Below, one piece after another: positions 34,385 to 42,051 of a stretch of 64,000 nucleotides of DNA. Both the position numbers and the translations under genes were made by a program. The stretch is from JACCXM01 sp046328335 (lineage in GTDB: Bacteria > Chloroflexota > Chloroflexia > Thermomicrobiales > UBA6265), in NCBI GenBank assembly GCA_046328335.1, contig JAXLWU010000004.1, positions 1 to 64,000 on the forward strand, in the 5' to 3' direction. Below the pieces are notes generated by a model that saw only the letters and a list, made by a program, of their open reading frames with translations, was not told the origin of the DNA and did not search any database. Each line of letters begins with the position of its first letter. The first letter of the stretch is position 1.

Positions 34385-35479
34385 CTACCTCCAATCGACG
34401 ATCAGCTCGCCCACTGGCAGGCGCGGCCGGCGCACCGGGTCTTTCTCGGCATAGCCCACCGCGATCAGGGCGTGCGGAATCAGCACCGGATCGAGCCCGA
34501 GCGCCTCGCGCACCACCTCCGGCACGAAGAGCGGCGCGCACATCCAGCCGCCATCGACGCCAGCCGCATAGAGCGAGAGCAACAGATTCTGCACCGCCGC
34601 GCCGAGACTCTGGATCGCCATCGTCGTCTCGGCACGCTGCCGATCCGGGTCGGGATAGACATCGAGATCTTCCAGGTACAGGCACGGCACGATCAGGATC
34701 GGTGCGCGATGAAGACGGTCCCGGCTCTTTTCGAGCCGCGCCTCGACGACCGATTCATCCTGTCCATCGAAGCGCAACTGCTTCCGCCAGGTGTCCGCCA
34801 TCGCCGCGGCGAGCGCCTCTCGCCGCGCCGCCCCTTCCACCACCGCGAACCGCCACGGCTGCCGGCCGTGCGGTGAGGGCGCCCATCCCGCCGCCGCGAT
34901 CGCTTCCTCGACGATGAAGCGGGGCACCGGCCGGGTGGAAAACGCGCGCACCGAGCGGCGCCCCCGTACCAGTGAGGCGAACGCGGCCCGCCCGTGGCGC
35001 GCGGGCGGGCTGCTGCCATCCCTCGCTCGCCAGGAACGCATGGTCAAATTGCGAATCAGGATGACGGGGAGGTCCTCCAGCCGCATCGCCAGGTATTGCG
35101 GATACTTCAACCGTAGCGCGGCAATCGCGTCCGCATGCCAGGGATCGTCATGCTCGATCAGTCGTGCCTCACCCCGCGCCAGCACCCATGCCAGGTGATC
35201 CCAATCTTCGTCGTAATGGTCGACAACGAGGGAGACCGCGGGGCGCTCCAGGATGTTGCGCACCCGCCGCAACCGGCGCGGGTCACCCTTCGGCTTCTCG
35301 TCGATAGCGATGGCGATCGTCGGCGCACCGTCATCGTCGAGGAGCGCGAAGCAGACGGGCACCACCGACGGATCGCCGCCAGCGTCGGCTGTTGCCAGCC
35401 GCCCGACCCGTGCATCCCGGACAAACGCAAGATCGGCGGCTGTAGGTTTTTCACTCACTCTGGTGGGGTCGCCGCTCAC
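34385..35479 (-). CDS. Fusion of PPOX-class F420-dependent oxidoreductase domain and FbiB-like nitroreductase
   Basis: 364 residues from a GTG at 35479 overlapping the binding-protein stop (GTGA); a GTG seven codons later is an alternative. Residues about 10-140 are a PPOX/split-barrel domain of the Rv0121 type (ADLAFVRDARVGRLATADA, DEKPKGDPRRLRRVRNI, LVVDHYDEDWDHLAWV). Residues about 160-360 are an FMN-dependent nitroreductase close to the C-terminal domain of FbiB (RRSVRAFSTRPVP, APSPHGRQPWRFAVVE, DTWRKQLRFDG, RAPILIVPCL, QSLGAAVQNLLLSLYAAGVDGGW). In FbiB that domain reduces dehydro-F420-0. It is the last gene of the FMN-riboswitch operon. Confidence 0.85.
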   Translation of the reverse strand: MSGDPTRVSEKPTAADLAFVRDARVGRLATADAGGDPSVVPVCFALLDDDGAPTIAIAIDEKPKGDPRRLRRVRNILERPAVSLVVDHYDEDWDHLAWVLARGEARLIEHDDPWHADAIAALRLKYPQYLAMRLEDLPVILIRNLTMRSWRARDGSSPPARHGRAAFASLVRGRRSVRAFSTRPVPRFIVEEAIAAAGWAPSPHGRQPWRFAVVEGAARREALAAAMADTWRKQLRFDGQDESVVEARLEKSRDRLHRAPILIVPCLYLEDLDVYPDPDRQRAETTMAIQSLGAAVQNLLLSLYAAGVDGGWMCAPLFVPEVVREALGLDPVLIPHALIAVGYAEKDPVRRPRLPVGELIVDWR

Positions 35480-37032
35480 TCGCTGACCAGTAATGGCAGA
35501 ATCCAGTCGTCGGGGCGCGGCGTCCAGGCCGGCGCGTCTGACGCAACGCCGTAGAACGAGGTCAGACTCCAGAGATAGATCGCCGCCGGGGCATCGTGCA
35601 TCACCCGTCCCAATTGCTGGTAGATCGTGTTCCTCTTGCCGGGATCGGTTGCGACCGCTCCCGCGTCGATCAGCGTTTGCGCCTCGGGGTCGTTGTAGCG
35701 CGAGAGAAATCCCTTGCTGGAAAAGACCAGGCTGAGCAGCGTGTAGGGATCGAAGAGCGGACGCCAGGTGAGAAAGCGCAACGGGGCGGCGTCCTGATCC
35801 TGCCACGTCTGGTTGAAGGCGGCGGTTTCCATTGGTTCGAGCGCGACCTTGATCCCCGCGGTTTCGAGTTGACCGGCGACTGCCGTCACCAGATCGGCCC
35901 GCTCGGCGGTGGTGTAGGCGAGCCGCGTTGCGAATCCGTCCGGGTGACCCGCTTCGGCAAGCAATTGCTTCGCCAGACCGGGGTCATATGCGTGCGGCGA
36001 GAGTTTCTCGTCGAACCCGAGTCCTCCCGGCACAAAGACATTGGCCAGCCGCTGACCGTTGCCGCCGAGGAGCGCGGTGACGATCGCATCGACATCGACC
36101 GCGTGGTCCATCGCCAGCCGCACGCGGGGGTCGTCAAACGGCGCCACGTCGTTGGGAATCCGGACAAAGGCGCACCCCGCGATCGGTTGCGCCACCACCG
36201 CCGCGGTCGCTTCCACGGCGGTCAACTGGTCAAACGGTACACCACGCACCAGTTGACTGGTGCCAGAGATGACGTCGGTCACGCGCGTCGTCGCATCTGG
36301 CACGAAGCGGAACGTGACCCGGTCGGCGATCGGCGCGCCCTTCGCTTTCGCTGGCTGGTAGTCCTCGTTCCGGGCGAGCGAAATCTGCGCCCCGCGATCC
36401 CATCGCACGAAGCGGTACGGCCCCGTCCCGATCGGTTTGTTGGCAAACTCATTCAGCGGATCGCTGGCGTAGTCGGGTGGGAGCATCGCCAACCACGGCC
36501 CCATCTGCGAGGGCAACCAGGGCGCGGGCGCCGAGGTGTGCAACCGCACCGTCAGCGAATCGACCTGCTCGACCTCCGCAATGATCTGGAAACTCCCGGC
36601 GATCTGCGATTTCGTCTCGGGATCGGTGATGTGCGCGATCGAAAAGGCGACCGAGCGGGCGTCAAATGGCTCGCCATTGTGAAAGGTGATTCCAGAACGG
36701 AGTTTGATCTCCCAGATGAGCGGATCGACCTGGGTCATCGCTTCCGCCAGCACCATCTCCAACGCGCCATCCGGACCAAGTTGCACCAGCGCGTCGTAGA
36801 TCGAGTGGATGACCGACCAGCCATCGGATTCGTAGACCATCGCCGGATCGAGCGTCGCCGGCTCGACGGCCAGATCGATCGCCATCTGTGCGGCGAGGGT
36901 TTGCCGCATCCCCACAGCGCGTGTTTCACCGCGTGACACCGGGAGGAGCGCGCTGCCAACCACGGCCGCTCCCCTGGCCAGGACTGCACGCCGCGAAATC
37001 GCCCGCGCGTGTAATCGTTCCCACTGATGCAT
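35476..37032 (-). CDS. ABC transporter solute-binding protein, family 5
   Basis: 518 residues from ATG 37032 (GGTGGGG upstream). The N-terminus RAISRRAVLARGAAVVGSALLPVS is a Tat-like signal. Family 5 blocks: EPATLDPAMVYESDGWSVIHSIYDAL, ITFHNGEPFDARSVAFSI, KPIGTGPYRFVRWDRG, VRLAMDHAVDVDAIVTALL, LAKQLLAEAGHPDGFA. It is 13 bases after dppC and overlaps the PPOX-nitroreductase gene. Opp/Dpp-type proteins usually bind peptides, but here the operon is under an FMN riboswitch, so a flavin or flavin precursor is the likely ligand. No ATPase gene is present in the operon. Confidence 0.87.
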   Translation of the reverse strand: MHQWERLHARAISRRAVLARGAAVVGSALLPVSRGETRAVGMRQTLAAQMAIDLAVEPATLDPAMVYESDGWSVIHSIYDALVQLGPDGALEMVLAEAMTQVDPLIWEIKLRSGITFHNGEPFDARSVAFSIAHITDPETKSQIAGSFQIIAEVEQVDSLTVRLHTSAPAPWLPSQMGPWLAMLPPDYASDPLNEFANKPIGTGPYRFVRWDRGAQISLARNEDYQPAKAKGAPIADRVTFRFVPDATTRVTDVISGTSQLVRGVPFDQLTAVEATAAVVAQPIAGCAFVRIPNDVAPFDDPRVRLAMDHAVDVDAIVTALLGGNGQRLANVFVPGGLGFDEKLSPHAYDPGLAKQLLAEAGHPDGFATRLAYTTAERADLVTAVAGQLETAGIKVALEPMETAAFNQTWQDQDAAPLRFLTWRPLFDPYTLLSLVFSSKGFLSRYNDPEAQTLIDAGAVATDPGKRNTIYQQLGRVMHDAPAAIYLWSLTSFYGVASDAPAWTPRPDDWILPLLVSE

Positions 37033-37045
37033 GGATTCACCCCAC

Positions 37046-37957
37046 CTAACGCCGTCGCTCACGCGCGGCCAGCCAGTCACCCACCAATTGAAACCCCAGG
37101 ATCGCCATGGCGATGACCACCCCGGGTAGCGCCGCGACCCACGGCGCACTGAAAATCGCCTCGCGTCCCAGCGCCGCCATGCCGCCCCAGGTCACGACAT
37201 CGCCGCCCACGCCAAGTCCGAGAAACGTCAACGACGATTCGTACAGAATCATCGCCCCCGCTTGCTGTGTCGCCAGAATCACGATCGGCGCGACAAGATT
37301 CGGCAACAGGTGCCGCGTCATGAGCCGACCGGGACCACACCCGCTGGCGCGCGCCGCCTCCATCCATTCCGCCCGGCGCAGGGCGTGGGTCTGCAGCCGC
37401 AACACCCGGGTGTAGGTCACCCATCCCGTCGCGATCAGAGTGATGGCCACATTGCGGATGCCGGGACCGACGATAGTCGTCACCGCGATGGCGAACACCA
37501 CGAACGGCACCACCAGTTGCACGTCACACAGCCAGGTAACGAACCGGTCGCTCCACCCCTGGCGATACCCACCGATCACGCCCAGGGTGACGCCGATCGC
37601 CGCCGCCGCTGTGGTGGTTCCGATCGCCAGCGGCAGCGATACCCGCGCCCCGGCGATCAGCCGCGCCAGGGTGTCTCGGCCAAGGGTGTCCGTGCCGAGT
37701 GGATGCGCGGCCGATCCGCCCATACCCCACGGCGGGGCAAGACGCGCCAGGAGGTCCTGGGTATTCGGATTGACCGTCCACAGCAGTGGACCGGCTGCTG
37801 CGGCGATCCCGAGCATCAGGAGGATCGCCAGCCCAGCGATCGCCGCGGGAGTCCAACCCGCTCGTCGACGAGGACCGGCAATCGGCAGCAACACGGAGTC
37901 CTGGTGAACCCGGCCCCGGGTGGCCGGAGCGACGGAGGTGATGACGGTGGTCGCCAT
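37046..37957 (-). CDS. ABC transporter permease, DppC/OppC type
   Basis: 303 residues from ATG 37957, which shares one base with the dppB-like stop (TGATG). Six hydrophobic segments begin at about 33. The extracytoplasmic loop AAHPLGTDTLGRDTLARLIAGARVSL is the OppC N-terminal signature. The EAA loop is EAARASGCGPGRLMTRHLLPN (about 210-230), and ILYESSLTFLGLGV follows. Together with the DppB-like protein it forms the membrane channel for the binding protein encoded downstream. Confidence 0.88.
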   Translation of the reverse strand: MATTVITSVAPATRGRVHQDSVLLPIAGPRRRAGWTPAAIAGLAILLMLGIAAAAGPLLWTVNPNTQDLLARLAPPWGMGGSAAHPLGTDTLGRDTLARLIAGARVSLPLAIGTTTAAAAIGVTLGVIGGYRQGWSDRFVTWLCDVQLVVPFVVFAIAVTTIVGPGIRNVAITLIATGWVTYTRVLRLQTHALRRAEWMEAARASGCGPGRLMTRHLLPNLVAPIVILATQQAGAMILYESSLTFLGLGVGGDVVTWGGMAALGREAIFSAPWVAALPGVVIAMAILGFQLVGDWLAARERRR

Positions 37958-38904
37958 CAACGAGCGCTCCCGGCCAGCAGCCCCGTCTCCCGGAGTCTGG
38001 GGTCGAGGAGATACGCCAAGGTATCCGTCACCAGATTGATGACCAGGATCAGAACGGCGACGGCCCAGACGAAGGCCTGCACGAGTGGCAGATCGCGGAA
38101 CAGCACCGCGTCCAGGGCGAGCGCCCCGACGCCCGGCAAGGCAAAGACGCTCTCGACGATCACCGCGCCGCCGATGAGAAAACCCGCCTGCAATCCGGCA
38201 AACGACAACGCCAGGAGCGCCGCGTTTCGCAAGGCATGGCCGAGCAGAATCTGCCGCCGGGGCAACCCCTTGGCACGCGCGGTCCGCGAGTAGTCCGCCA
38301 CCAAGGCTTCACCCATCGCCGCGCGGATGAGGCGGGTCATCGTCGCTGCCGGATACGCCGCGAGGGTCAGCGCCGGGAGCACCAGACTCGATGGTCCCGC
38401 GAGACCGGAAGACGGCAGCCAGGCGCGATTGACGGCGAACAAGAGGATGAGCATCGTGCCCAGCCAGAACGCCGGAATCGCCTGCCCCAGCAGCCCGGTC
38501 AACCGCGCGATGACATCCCAGACCGATCCTGGCTCCGCGGCGGCGAGGACCCCGAGGCCGACCCCGACTACGGCCGCCAGGGTCACCGCGCCTCCGGCGA
38601 GCGCCAGCGTCACCGGCAATCGTTCCAGTACCGCGTCGAGCGCCGATCGCCCCTGGCGCCACGAGTCGCCGAAATCGGCACGCAATCCACGGCTGAGAAA
38701 ATCGAGGTACTGCACGAGGATCGGGCGGTCCAGCCCGTAGCCGTGGCGAATGTGCGCCTCGACCTCCGGCGACGCGCCTGGCGGGATCAGCCCCGCCAGC
38801 GGATCGCCAGCCACATGCAAGAGCATAAAGGTCAGGCTGAGTACGCCGATCAACACGGCGGTCGCGTGCGCCACGCGTGCAACAAGAAACCCGGCCACCA
38901 CCAT
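37957..38904 (-). CDS. ABC transporter permease, DppB/OppB type
   Basis: 315 residues from ATG 38904 with GAGGG just upstream; the open frame extends further but that part is the riboswitch leader. VVAGFLVARVAHATAVLIGVLSLTFMLLH is the usual OppB first helix. HIRHGYGLDRPILVQYLDFLSRGLRADFGDSW is the conserved periplasmic loop, DYSRTARAKGLPRRQILLGHALRNA the EAA loop, and VIVESVFALPGVGALALDAVLFRDLP the C-terminal signature. It is the first gene of the operon controlled by the FMN riboswitch and terminator upstream. Confidence 0.9.
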   Translation of the reverse strand: MVVAGFLVARVAHATAVLIGVLSLTFMLLHVAGDPLAGLIPPGASPEVEAHIRHGYGLDRPILVQYLDFLSRGLRADFGDSWRQGRSALDAVLERLPVTLALAGGAVTLAAVVGVGLGVLAAAEPGSVWDVIARLTGLLGQAIPAFWLGTMLILLFAVNRAWLPSSGLAGPSSLVLPALTLAAYPAATMTRLIRAAMGEALVADYSRTARAKGLPRRQILLGHALRNAALLALSFAGLQAGFLIGGAVIVESVFALPGVGALALDAVLFRDLPLVQAFVWAVAVLILVINLVTDTLAYLLDPRLRETGLLAGSAR

Positions 38905-38946
38905 CCCTCGCGAACGGCAACACCAATCCGCCGGGCCGGGCACGGC

Positions 38947-38975
38947 AAAACGCCCGGCAGCGGCGGCCCCGGGCG
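38947..38975 (-). terminator. Intrinsic terminator in the FMN-riboswitch leader
   Basis: On the minus strand CGCCCGG-(11 bases)-CCGGGCG is followed at once by TTTT. It lies 61 bases after the aptamer and 42 bases before the dppB-like start, the place expected for a transcription-attenuation expression platform. Confidence 0.75.
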
Positions 38976-39036
38976 GAGATGGAGTTTCGGCGATGCGCAA
39001 AAGACGCCGGTGGCAATGGCCAACGTCGCCAGCGCG

Positions 39037-39176
39037 CCTTCTCCCATCCGGACTGTACCGTCGGCTCCGGAATTCCACCGGATCGTGCCTGCGCGTGATT
39101 CGCGCTCGCTCGCGGGCTGTACCGCCGGTCGGGACTTGACTGGCGTAGTACGCCAATCTCACCACAACCCCGAAGG
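39037..39176 (-). promoter_or_regulatory. FMN riboswitch (RFN element)
   Basis: Reading the minus strand from 39176: CCTTCGGGG, a first variable hairpin, then CCCGACCGGCGGTACAGCCC and GCGAGC, a second hairpin, then GATCCGGTGGAATTCCGGAG, CCGACGGTACAGTCCGGATG and GGAGAAGG at 39037. All conserved blocks of the RFN aptamer are present and in order. It leads into an intrinsic terminator and a dppB-dppC-binding protein-PPOX/nitroreductase operon. In known cases FMN binding turns expression off. Its presence says the operon serves flavin supply or use. Confidence 0.95.
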
Positions 39177-39262
39177 CTTGACTGAACAGAGGATAGTCAG
39201 CGCTCAGGCGCGCGTCAACTACAGCGCCGTGCAGTCGTCACGGCATCCTGGTGGGGAGCATG

Positions 39263-39347
39263 GTGTCGTCCCGACGCAGGAGGGACCTCGCCCGTGGCCG
39301 TAATCGTCCCTGACGCCGAGATTTCTCGCTGCGGCTCGGAACGACAC
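39263..39347. repeat. Family A palindromic repeat (85 bp)
   Basis: GTGTCGTCCCGACGCAGGAG, AGGGACCTCG at the left; GAGATTTCTCGCTGCGGCTC, GGAACGACAC at the right, near-complementary to the left end. It lies between the riboswitch and the divergent LuxR-type gene. The rest of this gap (39348-39534) shows no recognisable feature apart from the LuxR ribosome-binding site. Confidence 0.85.
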
Positions 39348-39534
39348 CATTTCTGCACGGCGCTGAAACTCGAACCTCGCGCGGCGAAAACGGGTGCGTT
39401 GGCCGCAGTCGCGAAAAGCACCGATTGCGAGACACACGCGGCCGGCATTGACGATGGTCGCACCGCGTCCGATCATGCGCGCGTGAGGCCCGTCGTCGCG
39501 GGACTGCCGCCGCCAACTCGGGAGGTGTCGTACC

Positions 39535-41871
39535 GTGGTCAGCACCTCTCCCTTCCCTGACACCACCGGCCTCCCCCTCCCCCGCACGCCGCTGATCGGC
39601 CGCGACTGGGAGTTGGACGCCCTCGGCGCGCTGTTGGTGCGCGAGGACGTCCCTCTCGTCACCCTCACCGGCCCGGGCGGCGTCGGCAAGACCCGTCTCG
39701 CCGTGCAAGCGGCCGCGCTCGCGGCCCCCGGCTTTGCCGACGGTGTCGTCTTCGTCTCTCTCGCCGCGCTGCGCGATCCGGGGCTCGTTCTACCGGAAAT
39801 CGCCCGCGCCGTGGGTATTCAGGACGCTGGCGATCGTCCGCTCGTGGTGCGGTTGCGGGCCGTCCTGGGCGAGCGGCGCCTGTTGCTCGTACTCGACAAC
39901 CTGGAGCAGGTCGTCGACGCCGCCCCCGACCTGGGCGACCTCCTGACCACCTGCCCGGGCCTGACGATCCTGGCCACCAGCCGCGAGGTGCTCCGGCTGC
40001 GGGGCGAGCACGAGTTTCCCGTACCACCGCTGGCCGTGCCCCGCGCCGGCCATCGGCCCCCGCTCCCCGCGTTGGCGCAGCTCGGCGCGGTTGCCCTTTT
40101 CGTCCGCCAGGCACGTGCCGCCCGGCCCGCCTTCGTGCTTTCGGAGGAGAACGCGGCGGCGGTCGCCGAGATTTGCGCCCGCCTCGACGGGCTTCCCCTC
40201 GCCATCGAACTCGCGGCGGCCCGCGTCACCGTGCTGCCGCCCGACGCCCTGCTCGCCCGCCTCGACCGCCGCTTGCAGGTCCTCGTCCACGGCGCCCGCG
40301 ACCTTCCGCCCCGGCAGCAAACCATGCGCGATGCCGTCGCCTGGAGTTACGATCTCCTGACGGCGGACGAACGGGCCCTGTTCCGGCGGCTGTCGGTCTT
40401 CGTCGGCGGCTTTCCGCTCGAAGCGGTCGAAGCCGTTGCCTCGGCCACCGGCGACCTCGCGATCGATCCCCTGGACGGTATCACCTCCCTCATCGAGAAA
40501 AGCCTGGTGCGAACGGACGACCGGTCCCCATTCCCTCGCTTCGTCCTGCTCGAAACGGTGCGCGAATTCGGGAGAGAACAACTCGAGCGCAGTGGCGAGG
40601 CCGCGGCGACACGCCAAAGTCACGCGATGTGGTATCGCGACCTCACGGAGAGCGCCGGGGTGGTCTTGGGCGGCGGCCGGATCGACGTGGATTGGATTTC
40701 GCGGCTCGACATCGAGCACGATAACATCCGGGCGGCCCTCGCCCTGGCGGTGGAGCACGCCGATGCCGAGACCGCCCAACGGATTGTCTACTCCGTCGGT
40801 TGGTATTGGTACGTTACGCGGCAATGGAGTGAGGGGTGCGCCTGGACCCGGCGGTCGCTGGCCTGTGGCGGATCGTCGCCGCCCGAGGCGCGAGCACCCG
40901 CGCTGCTCGCGGCGGGCTGGCTGTCCGCCGAACAAGGCGACTACGACCGCGCCCTCCCGCTGCTCGACGATGCGCTCACGCTCGCGCGGGCGATCGGCAA
41001 TCGCGAGCTAGAAGGCCAAACGGTTTACGCCAGGGGTCTTGCGGCCTTGAGCCGTGGGGATCTTGATGCCGCCGAAGCCGCATTCCGGGCGTCCCTCACG
41101 CTGTACGAGTATCAGGATGATCCGTACTGGAAGACGTTGTCGCTGAAGAACCTCGGGTACGTTGCCTACCGCCGGGGCGACCTTGCCCACGCCGGCGCAT
41201 TGTTCGACCAGGCCCTCGCCGGGTTTCGCGCCGCGGGAATTGCGTTCGGCGCGGCGCTCACGCTCATCAACATGGCAAGCCTCGCCCGGGATCGGAATGA
41301 CCTTCCGGCTGCCGCCGCGCTCTACGCCGAGGCGCTGGCGCTCCGCAGGGACCACTTCGATACAGTCAGCTTGGCGAGTAGTCTGCGGGGTCTGGCGATC
41401 ATCGCGGCGCGCACCCATCGGGACGAGCGCGCCGTCCGGCTCTTTGGCGCGGAGGAGGCCCTTCGCACGGCAATCGGCGCCGACGAGCCCCGATCCGGGT
41501 CCCGTCTCCTCGCCCTTGCCGAGTGTCGCGAGCGATTGGGCGAGGAAGCATTCGACGCCGCCTGGCGCTCGGGCCAGGCCCTTTCGCTTCCCGACGCGGT
41601 CGCCGAGGCGCTGACCATTCCGAAGATGACGCCGGGTGCACAGCCGGCAGCGGCGACCGCCGGGCACGGCCTCACCGCCCGTGAACTCGAGGTGTTGCGC
41701 TTGCTCGTCGCCGGGCGCTCCAACCCCGAGATCGCCAACGCGCTTTACATCAGCAGGCGGACGGTTACCACGCACCTGACCAACCTCTTTACCAAGTTGG
41801 GAGTCCGTAATCGGGTGGAAGCGCCGGTGGCTGCCCAGCAGCGCGGACTCATCGCCGAAGAGACAACGTAA
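39535..41871 (+). CDS. Large LuxR-family regulator with NB-ARC-type ATPase and TPR region
   Basis: 778 residues from GTG 39535 (GGGAGGTG 8 bases upstream). An AP/STAND-type ATPase (RTPLIGRDWELDAL, Walker A LTGPGGVGKTRLAVQ, Walker B LLLVLDNLEQV, ILATSREVLRLRGE, LPLAIELAAARV) is followed by a winged-helix region (LFRRLSVFVGGFPLEAVEAV) and TPR-like helices at about 400-690. The C-terminus is a LuxR helix-turn-helix (LTARELEVLRLLVAGRSNPEIANALYI then SRRTVTTHL). Such proteins sense ligands or partners through the TPR part and activate transcription. Targets are unknown; neighbours are the divergent riboswitch operon and the ligase downstream. Confidence 0.9.
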   Translation: MVSTSPFPDTTGLPLPRTPLIGRDWELDALGALLVREDVPLVTLTGPGGVGKTRLAVQAAALAAPGFADGVVFVSLAALRDPGLVLPEIARAVGIQDAGDRPLVVRLRAVLGERRLLLVLDNLEQVVDAAPDLGDLLTTCPGLTILATSREVLRLRGEHEFPVPPLAVPRAGHRPPLPALAQLGAVALFVRQARAARPAFVLSEENAAAVAEICARLDGLPLAIELAAARVTVLPPDALLARLDRRLQVLVHGARDLPPRQQTMRDAVAWSYDLLTADERALFRRLSVFVGGFPLEAVEAVASATGDLAIDPLDGITSLIEKSLVRTDDRSPFPRFVLLETVREFGREQLERSGEAAATRQSHAMWYRDLTESAGVVLGGGRIDVDWISRLDIEHDNIRAALALAVEHADAETAQRIVYSVGWYWYVTRQWSEGCAWTRRSLACGGSSPPEARAPALLAAGWLSAEQGDYDRALPLLDDALTLARAIGNRELEGQTVYARGLAALSRGDLDAAEAAFRASLTLYEYQDDPYWKTLSLKNLGYVAYRRGDLAHAGALFDQALAGFRAAGIAFGAALTLINMASLARDRNDLPAAAALYAEALALRRDHFDTVSLASSLRGLAIIAARTHRDERAVRLFGAEEALRTAIGADEPRSGSRLLALAECRERLGEEAFDAAWRSGQALSLPDAVAEALTIPKMTPGAQPAAATAGHGLTARELEVLRLLVAGRSNPEIANALYISRRTVTTHLTNLFTKLGVRNRVEAPVAAQQRGLIAEETT

Positions 41872-42051
41872 GACACCTGTCATCTACGACCTGTCGTAGG
41901 CCAGGCTTTTCAGATTCACGGTGGAAATCGGGCGACTGTACGATGTGGCGGTCATGCCTCAGACGCAGACTGGGTGCACACCCGTCACGGGAGCGTTTGC
42001 TGACGACGGCGACGCCGGATATCGTGGCCGGTCGAGTCGAGGAGGACCGTC

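Noticed and set aside
35596..36936. A 446-codon frame antisense to the family 5 binding protein
   Set aside because: It shows only shadow composition; the minus-strand protein has clear family blocks and overlaps its neighbours as an operon gene should.
38905..39165. An N-terminal extension of the DppB-like protein
   Set aside because: The upstream codons run through the FMN riboswitch and terminator; the ATG at 38904 has a ribosome-binding site and gives the usual length.
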